Virus record (IMG/VR): IMGVR_UViG_3300043429_001387 | Span: 1-32,134 of that record | DNA length: 32,134 nt | Source of the DNA: a virus | Reading direction: 5' to 3' (one strand) | Shown: positions 25,354 to 31,393 of the stretch, piece after piece | Layout: each line of letters starts with the position of its first letter | How positions within the stretch are numbered: the stretch's first letter is position 1 | Program-made: the position numbers and the translations under genes | Notes under the pieces: generated by a model | The model's database searches: none | The model's input: only the letters and a program-made list of their open reading frames with translations | Told to the model about the DNA's origin: nothing

Positions 25354-25455
25354 AATTTATTTCCTGTTGATTGGCGTCTTACGTGCGTAATAGCCTACGT
25401 CAACATCCCAATCTCTGCAAGTAGTTTTCTCTTTTTCTCTTCGCTTCCAGCCTGC

Positions 25456-25606
25456 TCTCGCGCTTGGCTTCGCGATCACCTCGAGTTCTGCGGCCAGATA
25501 AGGAGCAGCTTCACCGACGAGGCGCTGAGCTCAGCCTTTGCCGAGGGGCAGAGGAACGCGGGGCTCAGGGTGATGTGCTAGGTGCTGGAGAGGTTTCCGG
25601 GGGGAG
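25456..25606 (+). pseudogene. Diverged 3'-end remnant of the Bbp19-like gene
   Basis: Reads SRAWLRDHLEFCGQIRSSF, then TDEALSSAFAEGQRNAGLRV and MC, to a TAG at 25579-25581 where the intact gene has CAG. Homology to 24828-24990 continues past the stop to the GG-rich end. The differences (Asp to Glu, Pro-Leu to Gln-Ile, plus silent changes) keep the frame, so it was a working allele before truncation. There is no start or 5' half. Confidence 0.85.
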
Positions 25607-25796
25607 TAGAGCAAAATGATCGGAGGGCCTTGTAACCTAAGTAATTCATACTAATTTTGAGACTACGTGAATCGTTAGCTTGTAAGATCGAGTAGGGGAG
25701 GATGTAAGGATGGAGACACAAACTCTAGAAAATCTGTTGCTCCATATATTTTTATAAGCTGCAATCATCAACCAAGCAAACAAAAGGAATGAAAAA

Positions 25797-26747
25797 ATGA
25801 TCTCATCATTTATAATCTCAAGCATGATGGTATGCACATCACCAAATGAATCAATTTACTGTAATTATTACAATGAAATTCAATACTTCAATTCCCCTCA
25901 AGACAACAAAATTACGCCGCCTCGCATTAGGCCAACTATTATTAGGGGGGGATCTGGCGGAGTTTTGAGTGCATTAATGGTAGTTGTAACTGGTGCAATA
26001 GCGGCTAAATCTTGTGAAGAAATGAGTCTATCTCAATCGCTTTACGATAATAAAATGTCTGTCATTAATGACCTTAAGAGACAGGGCATAAACCCTAATG
26101 ACAGCACAATCTACTCCTTGTACTTTTCACTTAATAACGACGCTAGATCTATATATTGGGCTGACATACTGGATAAACCTGATATATTTGCAGTGGTCCA
26201 AATCGAAGGTCAATCTGACTTTCTTATTCCCAACATTACTAACGAATATCATGGTCAGCCGTTATTAAGTCGAGTCATCAGCAAAAACGCAAAGCCTGGA
26301 GCGAGGGTTTGCATTCATATTTATGACGATGATACGGCATCGAATAGGGTTTGGAATCGAATCATCGAGACAAAAGTAAACTTCAATATCAACGGGAAAG
26401 CGGGTTATTCAAACTGTTTGGCTGCTCAGGCATCTGCTTCTGGTTCAATAGATTTAAGCGGTTTAAATCTTGAAATCGACAGTCCTGACCATATAGCAAT
26501 GGTGGAATTTAAAATGCCATCAGATGTCAATGAGGCATGGGCTTCGACTGGAATTCTCAAAGATAGCAACGGGAGCGATGTCGGGAAAATTGAATTTTCT
26601 CAGGTGTGGAGGTCGGATCCACAAATCGTAGAAGATGCAGCTAAGGCACGATCTTCGATGATATTCTGGGGAATTATAGCCATTGTTGCTGCGGCACTTT
26701 GCCTTAAATTTTTCTTTATGAAGTCACCAGATCCCGCTAAGGACTGA
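25797..26747 (+). CDS. AT-rich two-TM protein with possible C2-like domain (316 aa)
   Basis: Strongly AT-rich, unlike the flanking genes. Hydrophobic helices lie at about 55-71 (VLSALMVVVTGAIAA) and 287-307 (MIFWGIIAIVAAALCLKFFF), leaving a soluble middle of about 215 residues. About 128-190 (PDIFAVVQIEGQ; GARVCIHIYDDDTASNRVW) recalls a C2 beta-sandwich with its acidic loop. ATG 25797 has AAGGA upstream. It is placed between late genes and the integrase, where lysogenic-conversion genes often sit. An exclusion or defence role is possible; no family was confirmed. Its 3' end overlaps the convergent integrase by 24 bases. Confidence 0.7.
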   Translation: MISSFIISSMMVCTSPNESIYCNYYNEIQYFNSPQDNKITPPRIRPTIIRGGSGGVLSALMVVVTGAIAAKSCEEMSLSQSLYDNKMSVINDLKRQGINPNDSTIYSLYFSLNNDARSIYWADILDKPDIFAVVQIEGQSDFLIPNITNEYHGQPLLSRVISKNAKPGARVCIHIYDDDTASNRVWNRIIETKVNFNINGKAGYSNCLAAQASASGSIDLSGLNLEIDSPDHIAMVEFKMPSDVNEAWASTGILKDSNGSDVGKIEFSQVWRSDPQIVEDAAKARSSMIFWGIIAIVAAALCLKFFFMKSPDPAKD

Positions 26748-27986
26748 GTGAAAGCTTAACTCTGTCAATAACCTTTTCTTTGCCTCCAGCGTCGCGTGCG
26801 CCGCATAGTGCTCCGTCATGCGGGGGCTGGCGTGGCCAACAATCGAGACGATGATCGGCAGCGGCACTTGGGCTTCTGCGGCCATGTAGACGAAGGTGTG
26901 GCGGAGTGCATGGAAGCTTTTCACCGTGACGGAGCGTCCGCGCCCTGCGATCGACTCTTGGCGCCGGATACCCAAGCGATCGAGCAGCTCGGCGAAGCGG
27001 CGGGAGAGCTGGCCCGGGCTCTTGCGATAGAGCTCGGCCAGTTCCGGCAAGAGGAATTCGCCGGAGCGCTCGCGTCCCGACAGCCACTCTGCCAGGGCCG
27101 GGAGGATGGGGATCTCGACCTCGCTCTTGGTCTTGCTGGTGATGCGCCGGATGCAATCCCGCGAGGCGTCGATCTCATCCCAGCGCAGGGTGACGGCGTC
27201 GCCAAGGCGCAGGCCGGTGTTAGCGCCGATGAGCACCAGCGGCCCGATGTCCTCCTTTGCGGATTCCGCGAGGATTCGCTGCAGCTCTTCCGGGGTGAAG
27301 GCGCGGCGGCTTGCTCCGTCGGCAGCGGGGGCGGTGCTTTCGCGGAAGGGATTACGGCGCAGGCCGGCGAGCTCAAGGGCGGCGTCGAAGATGCGGATGA
27401 GGCGCACGCGGTGTTTGCGCAGTGTAACGGTGGCAAGCTTGGCAGCGGCCAGCGAGCGCAGCCAGTCTTGGGCGTCTTTTGCGGTGACCGCAGCGAGATC
27501 CTGTCCCGCGATCTTCTTGCGCTTCTGGCTGAGCCGCTCCTCGACCCGGGCCTTGGCAAGCCAGGCGGCGAAGCCGCGCAGGCTGCAAAGATAGGCACGG
27601 CGCTCTTTGACGCTGAGCCGCGGGTGTGCCTGCTCGAAGCAGGTCCAGGCGCTGGGACGCTCGACTTCCTTTCTCGGTGTGTAGCCCGGAGTGGAGCGGA
27701 AGGCGCGGCGTTTGGCCGAGTGTTTGGCGTTGCGAACTGGGAGATCCAAGCCGCGCTCGTCGAGCAGCGGCAGGGCTTCGCCGGCGAGGGCAACTTGTGC
27801 CGCCTTCTCCAAGGCCGCCAGGGTCTTTTCGTCTTTCAAGGGTTGGATGTGACGCTGCACCCAAGCCTTCGCCTCGGCGTAGGTGCGGCGCCCGGTACTG
27901 ACCCGGATTTCGCGTCCCGACAGCCGCAGCCGCACATAGTAGTGCGGACTGGGGCCGGACTTGAGCTGGCGGCGGTAGAGCTTCAT
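26724..27986 (-). CDS. int: Tyrosine integrase (420 aa)
   Basis: Site-specific recombinase of the lambda-integrase type. The N-terminal arm-binding domain (YYVRLRLSGREIRVSTGRRT) is followed by a core-binding domain (about 105-210) and a catalytic domain with Arg260 (NTGLRLGDA), a Lys in the TSKTKSE turn (285 or 287), His359-Arg362-His363 (HALRHT), His385 (GHASPRM) and the nucleophile Tyr394 (EHYAA). All catalytic residues are present. It is the last gene of the leftward early operon. The attachment site was not identified. Confidence 0.95.
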   Translation of the reverse strand: MKLYRRQLKSGPSPHYYVRLRLSGREIRVSTGRRTYAEAKAWVQRHIQPLKDEKTLAALEKAAQVALAGEALPLLDERGLDLPVRNAKHSAKRRAFRSTPGYTPRKEVERPSAWTCFEQAHPRLSVKERRAYLCSLRGFAAWLAKARVEERLSQKRKKIAGQDLAAVTAKDAQDWLRSLAAAKLATVTLRKHRVRLIRIFDAALELAGLRRNPFRESTAPAADGASRRAFTPEELQRILAESAKEDIGPLVLIGANTGLRLGDAVTLRWDEIDASRDCIRRITSKTKSEVEIPILPALAEWLSGRERSGEFLLPELAELYRKSPGQLSRRFAELLDRLGIRRQESIAGRGRSVTVKSFHALRHTFVYMAAEAQVPLPIIVSIVGHASPRMTEHYAAHATLEAKKRLLTELSFHSVLSGIW

Positions 27987-27990
27987 AGTG

Positions 27991-28209
27991 TCAGACGATG
28001 GCGCTTTGGATCAGTTCGAGGCAGGCTTCGCAGCGAGTCTGGCCGGTGGGCATCTCGTCCATGAAGGGGCGGCTGTTGGGGCCAAGGCGTCGATTGACGC
28101 GGCGTTCGGCGCCGCAGAGGTAGGCCTTGGGATCGGGGCCGAGAGCGTGCGAGCGCAACGCCTTCTTCCCCGACTTCAGCGGCGTGCGCCAGTCGATGCG
28201 GGTCAGCAT
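27991..28209 (-). CDS. Small Cys-containing early protein (72 aa)
   Basis: ATG 28209 with GGAGGG seven bases upstream is preferred over the ATG at 28299. The protein is basic at the N-terminus (RTPLKSGKKALRS) and carries single and paired Cys (YLCGAERR; RCEACLELI) that could bind zinc. It overlaps the preceding gene by 7 bases and ends 4 bases before integrase. Possibly DNA-binding; not recognised. Confidence 0.6.
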   Translation of the reverse strand: MLTRIDWRTPLKSGKKALRSHALGPDPKAYLCGAERRVNRRLGPNSRPFMDEMPTGQTRCEACLELIQSAIV

Positions 28210-28496
28210 GCGGTGGCCCTCCGTTCGAGCGCGGGGAGCAGCGCCTCGAGTTCGCGGATGTGTCCCCGCGCCAGGGCGAGGTCCTGCTCGATGCGGCACA
28301 TCATGTCGCGGCAGGCGAGCTCCTGCGTATTGGCGAGGGGCTCGATCTCCGGCGCCTCGTCTTCTTGCGGCGCTTCAACGATGTTGATCGAGTGGCACTT
28401 GGGGCAGGTGGTGTCGACTTCGAGGCCGGCTTGTTCGGCAGGGATTTCGTGGGTGTGATCGAGGTCACATTCCCAGCAGGTGACTTGGACTTTCAT
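28203..28496 (-). CDS. Zinc-ribbon early protein (97 aa)
   Basis: Two CxxC knuckles, CWEC and CPKC (about residues 7-34), are separated by a His-containing strand, followed by an acidic linker and a C-terminal coiled helix (RIEQDLALARGHIRELEALL). It overlaps the DnaC-like gene's stop by four bases (ATGA). Composition and operon position suggest a small regulatory or replication-accessory protein. No family was assigned. Confidence 0.65.
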   Translation of the reverse strand: MKVQVTCWECDLDHTHEIPAEQAGLEVDTTCPKCHSINIVEAPQEDEAPEIEPLANTQELACRDMMCRIEQDLALARGHIRELEALLPALERRATAC

Positions 28497-29227
28497 GCGA
28501 GGACTTCCTTTTTGGCTGTGGTTCGTTTCTTTTGGGCTTCGGCGAGGTAGGCGGGGTCGACCAGCATCAGGCCGTCGTTCTTGATGCGGCGCATCAGGGC
28601 GGCGGTCTTCTCGATGCCGCCGAGCTTTTCGCCGAGGGCCTCGCTGCTGTACTGGGTGGTGGCGAGGATGGGGGCGCCGGTCTTGTAGCGCCGGTCGATG
28701 ATCTCCCAGAGGCGGTCGATGACCCGGGCGTCGGCGTTGCCGTTGCCAAGGTCGTCGATGAAGAGTGTCGGGGCGGAGACGCAGCGGGCGACCAGCTCGT
28801 CGGCGCCGCGTCCGTAGTTCTGCAGCGCTCCTTGGGCGAGCTTGGTGGAGAGCTCGGCGTGGGTGAAGGGAGCGAACTTGCGGCCGAACATCACCCAGCT
28901 CTGCTGGAGGGCGAACCAGGCGGCGCGGGTCTTGCCGGAGCCGGTGGCGCCGGCGATGATCAGCGATTTCTCTCCGGTGTAGTTGGGCGGGATGGCAAGC
29001 CAGGCCGGCAGGCGTTCGGGGTGGGTCTCGGCGGCGAGGAGCGGGGCGACATCGAGGAAGGCGTCCATGCGGCGCTTCAGGCGTTCCGGCGTGGTCGGTT
29101 CGTAATGGCGCAGGTAGAGCCCGACGCAGCCGGGGCAGGGGCAGTGGTAGAGGCAGTCGCTCCAGCGGCTGAACTGGGCGAGCACCTGGGCGGCGGAGGA
29201 GCCGCAGTAGAGGCAGGCGGCGCTCAT
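28493..29227 (-). CDS. DnaC-like AAA+ helicase loader (244 aa)
   Basis: An N-terminal Cys-rich segment (CLYC, then CPCPGC, about 6-34) is followed by an AAA+ domain with Walker A GATGSGKT (93-100), Walker B LFIDDLG (155-161) and a sensor-like ATTQYSSEAL. This is the DnaC/IstB-type arrangement. It should load the host replicative helicase onto phage DNA with the initiator encoded directly upstream. The spacing is one base. The zinc-binding N-terminus is unusual compared with DnaC itself. Confidence 0.85.
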   Translation of the reverse strand: MSAACLYCGSSAAQVLAQFSRWSDCLYHCPCPGCVGLYLRHYEPTTPERLKRRMDAFLDVAPLLAAETHPERLPAWLAIPPNYTGEKSLIIAGATGSGKTRAAWFALQQSWVMFGRKFAPFTHAELSTKLAQGALQNYGRGADELVARCVSAPTLFIDDLGNGNADARVIDRLWEIIDRRYKTGAPILATTQYSSEALGEKLGGIEKTAALMRRIKNDGLMLVDPAYLAEAQKKRTTAKKEVLA

Positions 29228-29228
29228 C

Positions 29229-29972
29229 TCAGAAGCCCAGCATGTCGGCGAGTTTCGACTGGGTCATGCCGGCGGCGGGCGGCGACTGCATCTGGTCTTC
29301 CCAGCGGCGACCGTTGAGCCAGGTGGCGGGATGCGGGATGTACTTACCGCCGTCCCGGCGCCACTGCTCGCTCACCGAGGCCTGACCGAGGGCAGTCAGC
29401 AGCGTCTCCGGCGCCGGCAGGGGCTTGGCCCGGGCTTGCCAGGCTTTCCAAGCCTCGCCCTTGCCGACCTTGCGGGGGTATTGCTCCCAAAAGGACTCGA
29501 AGTCGGTCGAATAGCCCACCTCCCGAGCCGGCTTGCCCGGCGGCTTCTCCCCGGCAGGGGAATGGGTGTTGGAAGAAGCTTCAGCTTCTGTCTTGTCTTG
29601 CTTGTCTTGCATTGCTTTGCTTTGGCTAGAGGCTGGCTTCGGGCTGGCTGCGGCGGCGCTGCAGGGAGCCTCAAGGGTCGCTTCCGTTTTCAAGGACTTG
29701 CGACGATCTGCACCCTTGAAACCAGCGCTGGTCTGGCCCTCGATGTAGGCGAGCGTTTCGGCGACGCAAGCGGGGATGAGGCCGTCCTCGGCACGGAGGA
29801 CGACGCCGTCATTGATCAGCTCTTCGAGCCCTTGGGCCTTGACCGGGCCGCGGATACGGCAGCAGCGGCGGATGAGGGCGAGGAACTCCAGTTCGCAGTC
29901 GTACTCGTGGGCGGCGGCGAGGTGGTCGATGGGGATTTGCAGGCTATGCATGGGTTTGGACTTGGCACTCAT
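29229..29972 (-). CDS. Phage replication initiator / replisome organiser (247 aa)
   Basis: The C-terminal block FESFWEQYPRKVGKGEAWKAW, then KYIPHPATWLNGRRWEDQM, is a known signature of phage replisome organiser proteins that act before a DnaC-like loader. The N-terminal 100 residues look like a winged-helix domain (HEYDCELEFLALIRRCC; EELINDGVVLRAEDGLIPA). A Lys/Ser/Pro linker joins them. ATG 29972 overlaps the upstream stop (ATGA) and has AGGA upstream. The origin may lie inside the gene, but no iterons are obvious. Confidence 0.8.
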   Translation of the reverse strand: MSAKSKPMHSLQIPIDHLAAAHEYDCELEFLALIRRCCRIRGPVKAQGLEELINDGVVLRAEDGLIPACVAETLAYIEGQTSAGFKGADRRKSLKTEATLEAPCSAAAASPKPASSQSKAMQDKQDKTEAEASSNTHSPAGEKPPGKPAREVGYSTDFESFWEQYPRKVGKGEAWKAWQARAKPLPAPETLLTALGQASVSEQWRRDGGKYIPHPATWLNGRRWEDQMQSPPAAGMTQSKLADMLGF

Positions 29973-30433
29973 GATCTTTCCTTTCTGGGCCGGCCGCCTT
30001 TGTTGCCGGAGGCGGCTTTGGCGGCGTTGGCCAGGTTGAGTTTGTCGCGATTCATCGCGGTGATTTTGGCCCGGGCTGCGGCAGTTTCGGCAGTTTCCAG
30101 TTCCTGCCGGGAGGAACGGTCGCACCAGGCGGCGGCGAACTCGTCCATCAGCGCGACCGATTCATCGATCTTGCCCTCGATGCTGAGGCCGCCGAGGCTG
30201 CGGGTTTCAGCGGCGTCGGCGAGAGCGCTGGGCTGGTAGATCTGGCGCATCACTTCGCGGTTCATGTAGAGCTTGCTGACGAGCTTGGAGAAGGCGATGG
30301 TGAAGTGCTCGCTCCTCGTCAGACATGAGTCTTTCGACGGGGCGGCGGTCGCGGCAGGCGCCGCAGATGCCGCTGGAGCCGAGGGGCATGTATCTGCCGT
30401 AGCGATGCCAGCAGACGGGACAGAGGCCGGCAT
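29969..30433 (-). CDS. Early protein with AT-hook-like tail (up to 154 aa, start uncertain)
   Basis: From about residue 43 (HFTIAFSKLVSKLYMNREV) the frame has strong G/C-ending codon use and looks real. It ends in a basic GGRPRKE tail like an AT-hook. The first 38 residues are Ala/Pro/Ser-rich and overlap the zinc ribbon of another frame, so the ATG at 30433 may not be used. Alternatives are CTG 30319, ATG 30265 or a frameshift from the zinc-ribbon ORF. Function unknown; it precedes the initiator. Confidence 0.6.
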   Translation of the reverse strand: MPASVPSAGIATADTCPSAPAASAAPAATAAPSKDSCLTRSEHFTIAFSKLVSKLYMNREVMRQIYQPSALADAAETRSLGGLSIEGKIDESVALMDEFAAAWCDRSSRQELETAETAAARAKITAMNRDKLNLANAAKAASGNKGGRPRKERS

Positions 30434-30491
30434 TCAGGGGAGCCTCAGCAGGCGCTTGAGTCGCTGCCACCAGCTTTTGCGGGGGGCGCAA
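30207..30491 (-). CDS. Zinc-ribbon ORF overlapping the AT-hook gene (start uncertain)
   Basis: Contains a clear CPVC and CGAC pair (LCPVCWHRYGRYMPLGSS, then GICGACRDRRP), and G/C-ending codons favour this frame at about 30350-30430. No ATG is well placed: TTG 30491, an internal GTG or a CTG after GAGG are possible. Past about 30340 codon bias moves to the overlapping frame, so the two ORFs may be one frameshifted gene or two overlapping genes. Confidence 0.5.
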   Translation of the reverse strand: MRPPQKLVAATQAPAEAPLNAGLCPVCWHRYGRYMPLGSSGICGACRDRRPVERLMSDEERALHHRLLQARQQALHEPRSDAPDLPAQRSRRRR

Positions 30492-30652
30492 CGGTGGCTA
30501 GTGAGGTGCGCAGCGCGGGCCTGGGCGTAGAAGCGGGCGTCGCAAGAGCCAGCGGGGAGGGATTCGGCGAGGCAGCGGCGGCAGGCTTTGCGGGGACGAG
30601 GTGCACCGGCGGGAGCGAGGCGCAGGCAGACGGGGCAGGTGGCGAGAGTCAT
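30434..30652 (-). CDS. Cys-rich zinc-ribbon miniprotein (72 aa)
   Basis: CPVC and CRRC (residues 6-27) form a zinc ribbon. A basic tail (RKSWWQRLKRLLRLP) follows and could bind nucleic acid or membrane. ATG 30652 overlaps the upstream stop as ATGA. Its own stop runs into TGAATG, the nominal start of the next ORF. No family was recognised. Confidence 0.65.
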   Translation of the reverse strand: MTLATCPVCLRLAPAGAPRPRKACRRCLAESLPAGSCDARFYAQARAAHLTSHRCAPRKSWWQRLKRLLRLP

Positions 30653-30969
30653 GCCGGCACTCCTTTGCCCATCAGCAGAGCGCGGAGCTGTCGCTCGTCG
30701 ATGTAGGAAATCTTATTGGAAGGGCGCCAGCATTTCAGGTGACCCTGATTGACCCAGTTCTCGATGCAGCGAGGCGTCACCGAATATTTGGCGGCGGCGT
30801 CCTTGACCCGCATCATCACTGGTTCGGCATGGAGAGTGAGCAGATCCTCGAGGCGGAGGCCATTGAGGGCGAGGAGTTGTTTGGCGGCCTCGAGGGCGGC
30901 CGACTGGGCGGGAGTCCGGGACGGAGCTTGCGGCTCGGCGGCGGACGGGTATCTTGCGGGTGAACTCAC
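30649..30969 (-). CDS. Excisionase-like HTH protein (106 aa)
   Basis: The C-terminal half (MMRVKDAAAKYSVTPRCIEN, then WVNQGHLKCW and DERQLRALL) is a MerR/excisionase-type winged helix. GTG 30969 with AAGGA seven bases upstream is preferred over TTG 30990. The N-terminal 50 residues are Pro/Ala-rich and probably flexible. It could direct excision with the integrase at the other end of the operon, or act as an early regulator. Confidence 0.65.
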   Translation of the reverse strand: MSSPARYPSAAEPQAPSRTPAQSAALEAAKQLLALNGLRLEDLLTLHAEPVMMRVKDAAAKYSVTPRCIENWVNQGHLKCWRPSNKISYIDERQLRALLMGKGVPA

Positions 30970-30991
30970 GGTTTGGTCCTTGGGTTTCAAC

Positions 30992-31022
30992 GCTCCCGGG
31001 CAGTTCGTACCTGCCCGGGAGC
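30992..31022 (-). promoter_or_regulatory. Perfect 12-bp hairpin upstream of the HTH gene
   Basis: GCTCCCGGGCAG and CTGCCCGGGAGC flank a 7-nt loop. It lies 16 bases past the RHH-like stop and 22 bases before the GTG start of the HTH gene. There is no T-tract on either side, so it is more likely an attenuator, RNA-stability element or protein site than a classical terminator. Confidence 0.75.
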
Positions 31023-31038
31023 ACTCTTTCGGGGAGGC

Positions 31039-31212
31039 TCAGCGAGGCTGGGCGGTGGAGCTTTCGGCGGCTGCGGCCGCCTGTGCCTTGGCCCGCAGGC
31101 CGGCGGCGATCAGTTCTTCGGCGGCGCGGGGGACGGTGACCCGCTCGCGTTTGGCGTAGGCCTTGACTAGCGGGGCGACCGCTTGGGGGAGCATGACTCG
31201 ATCTTGTTTCAT
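31039..31212 (-). CDS. RHH-like small DNA-binding protein (57 aa)
   Basis: The first gene of the leftward early operon. The sequence MKQDRVMLPQAVAPLVKAYA, then ERVTVPRAAEELIAAGLRAK, has the strand-helix-helix pattern of ribbon-helix-helix repressors, followed by an Ala-rich tail. The start codon overlaps a TTGTGC repeat. It is divergent from the S24 repressor, so it is the Cro-like position. The length is right for an RHH dimer subunit. Confidence 0.65.
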   Translation of the reverse strand: MKQDRVMLPQAVAPLVKAYAKRERVTVPRAAEELIAAGLRAKAQAAAAAESSTAQPR

Positions 31213-31232
31213 TGTGCGTTGTGCCTTTGTGC
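31212..31232. promoter_or_regulatory. Three TTGTGC direct repeats at the leftward start
   Basis: TTGTGC occurs at 31212-31217, 31219-31224 and 31227-31232, overlapping the ATG and leader of the RHH-like gene. Two more copies (31360-31365, 31375-31380) lie before the repressor. A ten-base ATTGTGCGTT is shared by 31211-31220 and 31374-31383. Tandem short repeats are typical RHH operators. Confidence 0.55.
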
Positions 31233-31259
31233 CTGATGTCGGTATCGGTTCGTGTCGGC

Positions 31260-31288
31260 AGACTAAAGGGTGCGCAGTTCTGCGTCAA
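31260..31288 (-). promoter_or_regulatory. Predicted leftward early promoter
   Basis: Minus-strand -35 TTGACG (31283-31288), 17-bp spacer and -10 TAGTCT (31260-31265). The spacer holds the palindrome CGCAG-TT-CTGCG (31273-31284), a likely operator. The start site would be about 40 bases before the RHH-like ATG. The -10 match is weak. Confidence 0.5.
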
Positions 31289-31359
31289 GAAGCTCGTTCA
31301 AAATTTTTCCGCCTATTTTTCATGTGCGCATTTTGGTGCGAAAAACACTGCGACAAGCC

Positions 31360-31388
31360 TTGTGCATTGCTTAATTGTGCGTTATGTA
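31360..31388 (+). promoter_or_regulatory. Predicted repressor promoter (leaderless)
   Basis: TTGTGC (31360-31365), 17-bp spacer, TATGTA (31383-31388). The ATG at 31394 lies five bases after the -10, so the mRNA would begin about at the start codon, as for lambda cI from its maintenance promoter. The -35 is one of the TTGTGC repeats, so an operator-bound protein would block it. Confidence 0.45.
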
Positions 31389-31393
31389 AGGGC

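Noticed and set aside
25354-25455. TTACG-TG-CGTAA palindrome as attachment core
   Set aside because: Only 5-bp arms, over 1 kb from integrase and with no second copy, so no support as an att site.
25646-25837. Leftward 63-aa ORF upstream of the two-TM gene
   Set aside because: Overlaps the start of a better-supported gene and lacks a clear SD and natural composition.
26796-28064. Rightward 422-aa ORF opposite integrase
   Set aside because: Shadow of a complete, catalytically intact integrase.
31163-31393. N-terminal extension of the repressor
   Set aside because: Crosses the divergent promoter region with repeats and is Cys-rich and unlike the rest. ATG 31394 begins the HTH-like domain.
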